NCBI RefSeq assembly: GCF_000224145.3
Contig: NW_004190433.2
Span: forward strand, 23,633 to 87,632
Length of the DNA stretch: 64,000 nucleotides
Reading direction: 5' to 3'
Source: Ciona intestinalis
Lineage: Eukaryota > Chordata > Ascidiacea > Phlebobranchia > Cionidae
The first letter of the stretch is position 1; each line of letters starts with the position of its first letter. The notes beneath the pieces are model-generated. The model was not told where the DNA came from, searched no databases, and was given only the letters and a program-made list of their open reading frames with translations. Positions 49,453 through 58,710 of this stretch are shown here, piece after piece. The translations under genes and the position numbers were made by a program.

Positions 49453-51822
49453 TATATATACTACTTAATACAGCAATTGTAATTATGAACAGTCTGTAAG
49501 CATTAAGGTGGTTGAAGATGGGACACTTTTACGTTCTATTTTTCCGTTGTTTATTGTTTAAAACACGATTAGATTAGGAAATTTGGATATTATGTACTAA
49601 AGGTGTCCCATCTTTCCCCACCCTACTATATAGGAGTTTTAGAAAAAAAATTGAAGTCGTGCTTGCCAAAATAATGTCCTTTTCACTGTAGACATGAAAA
49701 TGAATAAAGCAGTTATTAGCAACAAAATTCCTGATAATTTCTCACCTTCGTTGAATATTTGTGCTTGTAAGGGTAGAAACCCACCCCCACTATCAACCAA
49801 GTAAATTGTCGGCAATCGATTTTCTTTCGCTATTTCTTGTGCTCGTAACTGTTTCTTTAGTGTTATTGGAAATATGGTACCTCCTTTTATAGTTGCATCA
49901 TTTGCTACTATCATGCACCAAATGCCTAAAATAAAATAAAATTTTTAAAAAAATAAATAAAAGTAGTAGCCTAATAAGTGTAAATAAGCCATTACTCTTA
50001 AATCTGCCTGGCGTGTTTTGCTGTAGAACCTCAGTAAAATAAAATATGTATGCAAATTTAAAATCTAAAGGGGGTATTACTTCTCAGCCTTTCTCAACAT
50101 AATTATTAAGTTAGCATAAACTAATAAACAAAGCATGGGCATTTTTTTTAAAGTAACTTTCCAAATAACAACCAAACGGTTTACCGAACCATTGGTCTGT
50201 GACTAATAATTAGTTAACATGTAGTAGGGGTAAGCAAACATTAATTGATGCAAAAATCTATAAGCTAACTTACCATTAACTTTACCAATCATTGTGACAA
50301 CACCAGCACAAGGTACGTCTCCATACTCAAGATCTGTTAATAAAGTGAAAATATTTCAACACACATAAAACAGTATATATATATATATATATATATATAC
50401 TATGGGGGAAGATTGCACACTTTTAGCACCTAATATTCAAATATCCTGATAGTGTTATAAACGTTTTTGGGAGTCGTGAATGATACGGTTTTATATTTCT
50501 TTTTGAACTTTTTTTGTTCAGTACCAAATGGGACGTGAAAATAGAAAGAAAAAGTGTCCCATCTTCCCCTGCCATCCTATATGTTTATTATATTTGCTGA
50601 TAGGCAACAATACTACTGAATAAAAACTTGTGTCCAATAAAATAGCTGGAAAAAATATTTTTATGTTTGGAAAAAAATATTTTTACCAAGAAAATAAATA
50701 TGTGATAAGAGGTAATCTAATCAATAAACCGAGTCTACATTGCGTGGCATACCTTGTCAAAGAACAAGACTGCTTTACTGATGGAATAGAAGTATATATG
50801 TCAATGTCATAATACAGTACTATGGGGCAAAATGGGATATCGTTAGCATGTAAATCTCATAGTTTCTGATTTTGTGTTTTAAACATTTAATAACGTTCTT
50901 TTTGATAGTGGTGCTACGATTATGTAATTCTGTTCATTATTTACTACCTAATTGATACGAGAAAAAAGAATAAAAACATGTCCCATGTTACCCCTTCCTA
51001 CTATATATATATATATCTTCATTCTTCACCATGTCACCATGCAAGAATAAATTGTATTTCAAACAGTTTTTTTTCAACACCAAACAAACCCACCTAATCC
51101 AGCGAGAGCTGATAGTTCCAGCGTTGGTTCATTTTCATCAAGTAAAAGTCGAATTCGATCACGAATTAAGAGTTTTTTGTTTCTTTTTACATGATTTTCG
51201 ATCCCTTTCTTACCACCTCCCATCATTGCACGGTGAAGTAATGCATCGTATTTTATCTATATGTAAAAAAACAAGGGATACTGTATCATATTGCATTTTT
51301 TTCTTTATGTGGTACTAGTAAAGAGTCTATCTGATTTAACCCATAACCAATAAAACATTAAACCTATGCATGACTTTTTGGATTCACTTTTTATCATTTG
51401 GTTGCAAACAAAGAATATTTACAGAATTACTCATATAGAACTGTATCCTCACAACTCTAAAATAGGGCTGGATATTATATGCTTAAGGTAACCATCCTAC
51501 TTACCTTTAAAAGTAAACACAGAAGATAAAAATAAGTCATTAAACTATCTATTGGTTAAAATTAATCTTTAAAAAGGGACAAAAAAGTGACAAAACTATC
51601 TGGACAATGCATCAAAATCAATCTGCAAAAAAAATGGAAAATCACTGCACCATTTACCTTTAATCGTTGAATGTTGGAGCGGTTTTGGTCCCTTATATGA
51701 TGATATATTTGAGGTATGTCTGATCTAAGAACATGAGATATTGCACTTGCTTTCTGACGGTTGCTACATATTGTTACGGGACGTAACCCCAGCCGTTTTA
51801 AACTTGATCCACATTTCCACAT
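45918..51822 (-). CDS. MCCC2: Methylcrotonoyl-CoA carboxylase beta-like protein (MCCC2 family), mitochondrial, divergent C-domain
   Basis: MCCC2 is the carboxyltransferase subunit of biotin-dependent 3-methylcrotonyl-CoA carboxylase (leucine breakdown, mitochondrial matrix). Ten exons, in order: 51658-51822, 51094-51256, 50274-50333, 49746-49925, 49049-49186, 48339-48527, 47682-47912, 47505-47626, 46626-46765, 45918-46185; 551 residues against 563 in human. The start [16 protein letters not shown] is a basic, amphipathic import signal. The N-domain is well kept: [58 protein letters not shown] and [14 protein letters not shown]. The C-domain is not: human NITGFMVG is NFSQDSTH here, IIGGSYGAGNYGM is [15 protein letters not shown], and SVMGGEQAA is [11 protein letters not shown]. 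The frame is intact, so this is a conserved gene that may not perform normal carboxyl transfer. It could be a divergent MCCC2 or a paralogue beside a standard copy elsewhere. Confidence 0.87.
46203..46359 (-). mobile_element. TIR element, MITE-like, copy 12
   Basis: Both ends present with a shortened middle; it starts 18 bases from the last exon of the MCCC2-like gene. Confidence 0.8.
46730..47100 (-). repeat. Triplicated ~125-bp block spanning an intron-exon junction (MCCC2-like)
   Basis: Read on the plus strand, the exon-start region attaactggcactgagcttt ... ttgctactctgta and the intron bases after it (ttggtcagtggta) recur at about 46850-46965 and 47005-47095. The farthest copy keeps a perfect acceptor (CTCTACAG then AGTAGCAAGTTA) and would read [12 protein letters not shown], against [12 protein letters not shown] in the real exon starting at 46765. 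The middle copy keeps an AG but a poorer tract. These are ghost copies of the first ~40 bases of an exon. Confidence 0.8.
47256..47450 (+). mobile_element. TIR element, MITE-like, copy 13
   Basis: Both ends recognisable; MCCC2-like intron. Confidence 0.8.
48035..48290. repeat. Duplicated intron segment in the MCCC2-like gene
   Basis: Blocks around 48040-48115 and 48218-48292 both hold aatttaaacaaaaccaa, a gttgttttaac-like core and tttcaact. This is a tandem duplication of about 180 bases that ends about 45 bases short of the exon at 48339. Confidence 0.6.
48726..49042 (+). mobile_element. tRNA-derived SINE, near full length (best copy)
   Basis: A tRNA-like head holds an A-box region (tgtagatagcacgcctgcc) and a B-box-like ggattcaaggc. 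It is followed by a body with ttgggcaagacacttaacag, ccagtggtcactaatgggtt and gtccaaattattagccatac, and a tail cggccatgcgaggataaag then tcattcaatcat. It lies in an MCCC2-like intron. The head marks it as a Pol III SINE like those described in Ciona; the family name is not asserted. Confidence 0.85.
49408..49462. repeat. (TA)n microsatellite
   Basis: About 50 bases of nearly pure TA in an intron of the MCCC2-like gene. Shorter TA runs are at about 50373-50400 and 51001-51015, each abutting an inverted-repeat element. Confidence 0.9.
49503..49628 (+). mobile_element. TIR element, MITE-like, copy 14, internally deleted
   Basis: Right end intact (ccatctttccccaccctac), middle about 65 bases short; next to a (TA)n tract. 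Confidence 0.75.
50399..50582 (-). mobile_element. TIR element, MITE-like, copy 15
   Basis: Abuts a (TA)n tract; ends diverged. Confidence 0.75.
50818..51005 (-). mobile_element. TIR element, MITE-like, copy 16
   Basis: The most diverged full-length copy; its right side joins a short TA run. Confidence 0.65.
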
Positions 51823-53343
51823 AATTTACACTTATTACTACACAAGGTGTTACATGATTCTGCAGAATACTACAATATTTTAAGACATAAACAGATTCAG
51901 TAAACAAAAAATAAAATTAAGAAGTTGTTATCATGGGATTCCCCTAACTACGTACCACTATATGCATCTAATAATAAAAAAAAATATTTGTCCTCGTTCA
52001 AGAATCTATATGGGGATTATAAAAAGTCAGTTATTAAATACCTTTACGATATAGCATGCCAGATGCATCGTTGCCTTTATCACTCGGCGTTTGTTCTCTT
52101 TATTACAAAATAAAAAGTGTCTAATTTACAAGAAAGCAGAGCTTTGACGAGTGAGCACGTAATTAACTGATTAGCATAATACTATTTACTCCTTCTACAA
52201 CAGCGTTCGTCTGAGCTCAATAAAAAAAAACAGAATTAACCAACAAAGCGGTTTTCAGTTGGCATTAATGACTGTGGAGCAGTAGATAGAATGCATTTAT
52301 ACATGTATTATAACTCATGAAGACTTATGATGTATGAGGATTAAGTGATTGGAAAAGAATATTTATAAATACTTGTACAACTCCTGCACCACATGTTGAA
52401 CTTACACTAATTAACCTTGTCGTCGCTAAAAAACGTTTGTTTTTGGAAATTTGGACAAACTATATCCCCGCAGTAATTATGTAATGTTTGAAGTTAACAT
52501 TATTCATATAATATTTACGTAAAATAACGTTTCAATTACGATAAATGACAATAAGGTATAAGAGAAGTGCTTTCAATGCCTCCCTACTTAAATGGTAATA
52601 TTTTGATACAGTCAATCGTTGTGTGGATCCCTTGATTTACCTAGAAAAACGCACAGTATGCGACACGTTAGACATAGCAATCAGTGTTTATAACTTTGAT
52701 CAGGCTCAAGAGTAGGGTAAAAAAGATTACGGTAAAATTGTGTTCATATGCGTCAACTAAGAATAGACGTTTTTCAGCCGAAATTGAATCCAGGAAATAT
52801 TGTTTCTTGCGTTCACAGTCTAAGCAATTTGTTCAACAACAGATATTATGAGGGGGAAGAAATCTTTATAATACACTATAATAAATTTAATATCTCAACC
52901 TTTATAAAGCATACCTGATCAAACTGTTATGGTAAAAGTTAGAAGTATTATAATATTATATAATTATATTATAATATTATATAATTATTTATTATAATAT
53001 TATATAATTATTTTAACTTGCTGTATTTTTCGATTCCGCCTTGGTACCGTAGTAAAAGTGCTTTCCCCTTAACAGGAGACCATTAGTTATAAAGGCTCGA
53101 TAATCAACCGTGTTGGACATTGTGTGTCTTTTTGGCAGGACAGTATCATTGCCCAAAGCAACTTTGGACATACACACAGCATACACAGTAAGTAGTTTTT
53201 TACAGGTAGCATGTTTCAACCGACTGTCGTATTATGCCGTAACGATATAATATTCCTCTTTTTTATGCGCTATTATTTGCCAACAAATCTTTAATAACCA
53301 AAACATCATATTCTTGCATTTATTCCATTAAAAGTACATTGCG
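51823..53343. other. Intergenic DNA between the MCCC2-like gene and the small peptide gene
   Basis: No coding exon found. It should hold the MCCC2-like promoter on the minus strand. It contains an AT palindromic microsatellite (52947-53012). A stretch at 53020-53220 has a 68-codon open frame that I do not trust, because its composition resembles decayed repeat DNA. Confidence 0.6.
52947..53012. repeat. ATTATA-rich microsatellite
   Basis: Three tandem copies of a roughly 20-base unit built from ataatattatataatta. Each is nearly self-complementary, so the DNA could extrude hairpins. Confidence 0.85.
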
Positions 53344-54409
53344 TTTATTCAAACGAGTACATATTTATAAATACATGCTAAAGATTTATTCCAGCAACGC
53401 ATCGTCTAATGATGCCAGTTCGTCTTCGACACTTACGGCNNNNNNNNNNNNNNNNNNNNNNNNNNNNNNNNNNNNNNNNNNNNNNNNNNCGGCTTCTGCG
53501 GCAGCTTTTGCTGTAATGTAGAATTGAGTTAATGTTACAATAATACCAATGGGTTTTATAAACTGGTGTCCCGCGCTCTTTTAAAGCAATCGTATCCTAT
53601 TTAGATGACGTCCGATTCGGGGTTTAATGGTGCTACTATATTGTTGGCATGAATAAAACTTACTTTATCCTCGCAGGCCGGAAAACGACAGTCTTTATAA
53701 CACGGGTATACACCTCGTGCCAGCTTACGAGTTATACCACGTATGTTACTTTGTGGGTGAGTTTTTGGGGGATATGAGGGTTTTTTTAATTTTTTTATGT
53801 ATAGTAGGGTGGGGGAAGATGGGACACCTTTTCATTCTATTTTCTCGTCCAATTTGGTGGGAAGAATATAAAACTTAAAGAATTATGAAACCTTATCCCT
53901 ACGACTCCCATATAGCGATGTTAAGTATGTAAAACACGATCAGGATGTTAGGATATCATGTGCTAAAGGTGTCCCATCCTCCCCCACCCTACTGTATCTA
54001 TGGCTGATAATTTGGACAACCCATTAGTGACCAATGGGTTAGAGCAATTGCCGGTAAGTGTCTAGCCCAAGGAACACATACACCTACAATGGTAGCTGCG
54101 ACGAGCCTTAAACCAATTACCTCTGGGTTTGCTGAAAAGAAAGTTGTTTTTACTATAATACAAAGACTTCATTTACCTTGATTCCAGGATCGCCAGCTCC
54201 ATGGCCCAGCCCTACGGCGACGACGAACCAACGCGAGGTCTGCTGCTTGGACAAGCAGTACAACAACGAGCAAAAGAAGTAGTGTTTTATTCATCTAAAA
54301 AACAACGCGTTGCTTAACAAATATTACAAAAATCTTACACAAGTTACTTACAGTGGCTTGTAGAAGAGTCCGAATAATATTCTGCTGGAATTCATTGCCT
54401 TTTATATAG
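53344..54409 (-). CDS. Small secreted cationic peptide precursor, antimicrobial-peptide-like (about 80 residues; one gap)
   Basis: Coding exons are 54177-54294 and 53386-53510, phase matched through a GT-AG intron. The first reads signal peptide MNKTLLLLLVVVLLVQAAD, then a basic, Trp-rich stretch LVRRRRRAGPWSWRSWNQ. The second opens AKAAAEA, runs into a 50-base gap of Ns, and ends AVSVEDELASLDDALLE. Upstream are a TATA box (54399-54409), a short 5' exon ending at 54352 with a GTAAGT donor, and a 57-base intron whose acceptor abuts the ATG. AATAAA at 53344-53349 lies about 37 bases past the stop. Signal peptide, cationic core and acidic propiece is the layout known for Ciona haemocyte antimicrobial peptides and for clavanin-type precursors; family membership is inferred from layout, not sequence match. 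True length is unknown because of the gap. Confidence 0.65.
53440..53489. other. Assembly gap (50 Ns) inside the last exon of the small peptide gene
   Basis: Exactly 50 Ns. Both flanks are Ala-coding (GCAGAAGCCG / GCCGTAAGTG on the minus strand), so the missing part may be an alanine-rich repeat that was hard to assemble. If the true gap were 50 bases the coding length would be a multiple of three. Confidence 0.95.
53652..54135 (-). mobile_element. SINE copy interrupted by a TIR element
   Basis: Reverse orientation: tail at 53655-53760, element 17 at 53802-53995, then body and head to about 54130. It fills most of the last intron of the small peptide gene. Confidence 0.85.
53802..53995 (+). 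mobile_element. TIR element, MITE-like, copy 17, nested in a SINE
   Basis: Both ends near perfect (TAGTAGGGTGGGGGAAGATG and its complement). It splits a SINE: tttttatgta lies before it and tatggctgataatttgg after it. This is one of the cleanest copies, hence probably among the younger ones. Confidence 0.9.
54399..54409 (-). promoter_or_regulatory. TATA box of the small peptide gene
   Basis: The minus strand reads CTATATAAAAG here, about 25-30 bases before the likely transcription start and 105 bases before the ATG. It is one of few clear TATA boxes in the window. Confidence 0.7.
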
Positions 54410-55143
54410 CAAAAGAGGCCTCATTACCCCGAAAATGTATTGAAATTAAAAGAGTTGCGTAAACGCATGTTTCATAGAACCACCATTTCCTGACAGAAAA
54501 GAAAAAAAATTTCCACCGACTGCTTTTGAATATTATACTGTGAGTCAGTTGAAGCGAATGCTGATTATATTCTCTAGTCATCACGTTTTATTAATTCAGT
54601 CGGAATACAGCAGTTTTCTAAAGTACAGTGTTACGTTATAAAACAAGCTTATCTTATTTTTACATTTCAAAGGAAATCTCACTCAGTGGTTGTGAGGTTT
54701 CTGTTTAACCGGGTGCAAATAGAAGCCTAAACCTTATTATATGGTCTACGTCATCAAAAAGTGAATACGTGCGCATAATAGACTTCCCAAAAAACAGTAC
54801 AAGGTTTCATGAATTACAAAACTACTATGGTTGGCGTCTTTTGGCAAGAAACTTAATGCTAATGGGGCAACTCGAATGGGGTTTTCAATTTTAATTAAGT
54901 GAATGAACATCACACATTCATCTTGGAGTAACGTCAGATGAGTTATAGTTCACACACATGCTTTTGATCGAATAACCAAGTTCGTGACATTGTAGCTATT
55001 TTTACTATGGTTGGCCATAGTAAAAGTGACAGTGCTGTCTTGCAAAAAGACACACAACACCCTAAAACGGTGGCGCCATCGAGCTATGGCTTCGTGTCCT
55101 CTAGTTAAGAAACGATAATTTCTGTTTGCTGAAACTCCGCGCT
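54410..55143. other. Intergenic DNA upstream of the small peptide gene
   Basis: No coding exon seen. It probably contains the peptide gene's enhancer or promoter elements. I could not pick out named binding sites with confidence. Confidence 0.5.
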
Positions 55144-55400
55144 GAATGAATGTAACTTACTTTATCCTCGCGTGGCTGGAAAACGACAGTCGTTATATAA
55201 CACGAGCGTTCATACACCCCGTTCCAGCTTAACGAGTTACCATCATGTACGTTACTTTGTGGGTAATTGTTTTTCAGGGATTTTTCTGGCAGATAATTTG
55301 GAAAACCTAATAATGACTACTGGGTTGGAGCAGTTGTCGTTAAGTGCCTTGCCCAAGACAAATACGTCCACAATGGTATACCAACGACAAGTCTGAGTAT
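55144..55400 (-). mobile_element. SINE copy upstream of the small peptide gene
   Basis: Reverse orientation with a clean tail (ctttatcctcgcgtggctgg); the head is diverged. Confidence 0.75.
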
Positions 55401-56521
55401 ATACAACTCCTATGGCGTAAGACTGAATAGAACAAATTTTTAACAGATTTATAATTTCTATGTTTTTGTACAAGTAAAACCACCGTAAAAGTACAGCAGG
55501 TATTTACTGCGCAGTACACCCAGCACAGGTCGACTCATAAATGCTGTATATGCATAACGAAGTATTGTACACTAATTTTAAGAAAAATGATTTAATTCAA
55601 ATCCTGTCTAGTGTCTGTTCATGAATCAATTGCGTTGAAATGAAATTAACTAGCGAGAGAAAAAGGAAACAGAATTTCCTGTATTGCATTTTGGTTGAAC
55701 AGCGTTTGCTCTTAGATCAAATTTCTACATGCTGAAACTGGCACATGGCGCATGATAGAATGTGTTGTAGGGTTTCTATTTTCTTTGTGTGGCTGACAAT
55801 TGAACAACGACTACTGGATTGGAAGAATAATTGTTACGTGCTATGGCGACACATAACCACCTTGTTTAAAGCAGAACCGAGCATTGGACCGAATATAGAG
55901 GAACTTTTCACAAGCAGTTTGGTTTGAATCCCGTTTGGTAGTAAACAAAAAAAAACAGATTATAAACTTCAATCCACGCCTGGCGTTTAACAGTTATTTT
56001 AGAGTTGTTTTTTTTTAATAAGAAATATGGGAGACTATATAACTATAGTACACTTTTTATTTATATTTGCTCATGTAGACAAAGATTAATTAATGTTAAA
56101 GGTACATTTTATAATTGGTGCATTGGGTCAAACAGTATAAAGTAATCGTTAATAACTCGCTAATTATGCGGTTTTAAATCGGAAAATTTAGTCTATAATT
56201 TATAAACTTATATTTATTTGATTTCAATCAAGAGATTAAGTGCCTGAATTAAGAATTGAGATAAATGCGAAAAAAAGTTGCGCCAAAAAAAAAACAAGAA
56301 CAACTTACACGCTTTTTGAGTCACCTTTGTTTTACGAGTGTTAACCACCGAGTAAGACAAACGCCATAAACGATTGTTTTACACGGAGATTTCTTCACAA
56401 GGAAATGTATAAGTTTTTGCTGATGAACAGGACTTTCATTGATATGTGTGTCGCTATAAAAACATACTGACTGATTACGCGTCACAAAATTGTAACTACA
56501 TTTTGTACAGTAGCATATGTA
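55401..56521. other. Intergenic DNA with no recognised gene
   Basis: Short open frames only, none with coding character. A weak SINE-like remnant (gtgtggctgacaattg then ttggaagaataattg) lies at about 55786-55835. Confidence 0.5.
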
Positions 56522-56523
56522 GA

Positions 56524-56712
56524 GTAGAGTGGGGGAAAGACGGCACACCTTCATTCTATTTTCTCCTCCCATTTGGTGGTAAACAAAAAACATTTAAAGA
56601 ATTATAAAACCGTGTGCTCACGACTGCTGTAGACCGTTGTTAATTGTTTAAAACACGATCAGGATATTTAAATACTATGTCCCAAAGGTGTCCCATCTCA
56701 CCCCACAGTACC
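56524..56712 (+). mobile_element. TIR element, MITE-like, copy 18
   Basis: Both ends recognisable; intergenic. Confidence 0.8.
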
Positions 56713-58139
56713 ATATGCATCTGTAGGTTTATGTTTCGCAAGTGGCAACTAATTTCTGCTTTCTTTATCGCTGGATGCTGGTGTTACTGATATTAATGTA
56801 TGACACTCTGTCAAACTAAAAGTACTTAATGATGCACGCAGGTATAGGTAGTCTTATGCATTTTGCTACGCTTAGTTTTATTATTTTTCCAGATTAATAT
56901 ACAATCCGTAATAATTCATACTAAGTTCATGTTTATTTAGGCTCATAACTAACGTATGTAGGATACCACGTCCCGGCATTTCTATTTTAATTCAAATTGA
57001 TACCTGCTGACGCACGCAAGCGATAATACCCACGTTGCGTAACTATATCTAGCCGGGCAAAGCGACAACTGACAAACGGAGTGAAGAAAAGCATTGCCTG
57101 CGGCTTGACGTTTGCTTTCGCATTCGAGTGAGGAGAGGATTGTATATAAGCACAGACAATCAAATATTTCTTACGCACGCAGAATACCAGCCAACGTAAT
57201 TACTTACGTTAGTTGAATGAGTGGGAGCATTATCTACTATACTATAATTATGTCCGTTGATCCGTATGTTATTAAACAAAATACTTGGGCGATAAACACA
57301 AGACAAGATGAAGCTAAGTCCCCCACTTACGCGCAATGTTGGACATTTCTTTCAGTATTCTACAGATGCCTGCTGTGTCATTATTGTACACGTATGGCTG
57401 GACTGAAGCGCTCTCAAGGTCGTAAGTACCTCAGCAGTGTTTGCTTTCGCCCCGGTTAGAACCGACTTCATCGTGGATCCTACCAGTCAAACACGACAAG
57501 TGCTGTGAGTGTTGAGCTTTTATTCTGCGACCCACTTGTCCTAGTTGCCGAAGTCTTAGCAATATACAATTAGAGTTAGGTTTTCTAAGATCTGGCGTGG
57601 AAATGTGTAGAACTGTAGATTGTAGGATATGTGCTTGATTAAACGGCCAACAAATAAGTAAGTGAAATCTACGAATACTAAGTAGGGACTAATTTATGCC
57701 TTATATAAATTCAATTGTAGGCCTAATGTGCACAGTGACGACCGTAGTTGTGTGCTATTGCGCTAAGTTTTGGTATCGCTATAAAACTAAGCAAATTTAG
57801 AAAGTATAAACACTAGTATACAGCTTTGGCCTATGTGGTCTGAATAAATGGGTTCACTGGTTTTTAAAACACTATAAACAGGTTTTTGTTGGAGACACGT
57901 GCGTATTGAACTTTGTGGTCGAAATTAAAGACAACACAACTTTAAACTAAAGAGAAGAGCATAACTTTTAGTATACGTTTCCAAGCGTCGTGGCAGGCGA
58001 TGTCACGCTTCACTATAGATTTCAATACACAATAAAGCTTTCTACTTTCATCTGAATCGTAAAACAGAAAAGTTGCCTGGTATTATTCATACATTCAATC
58101 CAAAGCGGCGTGACAGAAAGACTCCATCACTCTATTGGG

Positions 58140-58255
58140 CTGTGGACTTGTGGTTAATGAATCATAGCACGTTTACGCTCCGTTGGCTTTTGTCCGGGTC
58201 CACAGGGTTCAACCCGAGAAAATTATAAGATGCTATGTGTGAATACCTACAGAAG
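58140..58255 (+). mobile_element. Possible old SINE head
   Basis: Weak tRNA-like stretch with acagggttcaacccg; the body cannot be followed. Confidence 0.35.
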
Positions 58256-58269
58256 CATACAGCTATATT

Positions 58270-58710
58270 TTAAATTACAACGTGATGTATATTAAGACAT
58301 TGGATAGTCGTTTCTATGTGTAACATTCGGTCGCCCTGGCAATACCACGACATGCTTTTCTCACTTTTCGCTCCACAATTGTTCCACGTGCTTCGTCCTA
58401 GCGTGAGGCCATTTTCTGTCATCGGCTTTTGTTCAGGACTGGGAAATTGCGATAACTCGCTCTTTATTATTCGCCTTTGTCGCTTCAGCAATTTTCGATA
58501 TTGTTCGCTGGTTGGGCGGCCGGTGACGACATATTGAAACGAGCTGTAACCCGCCAAAAGTAAACGGTCGACAAAGTAAATGGTGCTATGGCACAATCGC
58601 ATCAAGCGCTGGATGCTCACAGCTTTCGCTTGGTTAATATTTGAAGAGTTAGTGCGGTGACGCTTTCGGATCATGAGTGAACAATTTATCGGGAACGAAG
58701 TATTAAACAA
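58270..58710 (-). CDS. Unrecognised open frame, 146 codons, doubtful
   Basis: The longest single-exon frame in the gene-poor stretch. The product starts MFNTSFPINCSLMIRKRHR, is basic in the middle (KLLKRQRRIIKSELSQ) and has no signal peptide, membrane segment or motif I know. No upstream TATA box or nearby AATAAA supports it. It may be chance. Confidence 0.2.
   Translation of the reverse strand: MFNTSFPINCSLMIRKRHRTNSSNINQAKAVSIQRLMRLCHSTIYFVDRLLLAGYSSFQYVVTGRPTSEQYRKLLKRQRRIIKSELSQFPSPEQKPMTENGLTLGRSTWNNCGAKSEKSMSWYCQGDRMLHIETTIQCLNIHHVVI

Noticed and set aside
52690-52740. agagtagggtaaaaaagatt, resembling an inverted-repeat end
   Set aside because: Only a few bases match and there is no partner end or internal similarity.
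53013-53219. 68-codon minus-strand frame beginning MKHATCKKLLTVYAV
   Set aside because: The start slightly resembles a signal peptide, but there is no promoter, splice or polyadenylation support and the sequence looks like decayed repeat DNA.
56321-56593. 90-codon minus-strand frame
   Set aside because: Partly overlaps inverted-repeat copy 18; no motif, no splice context.
58316-58537. 73-codon plus-strand frame
   Set aside because: Complement of the doubtful 146-codon frame; neither has independent support.
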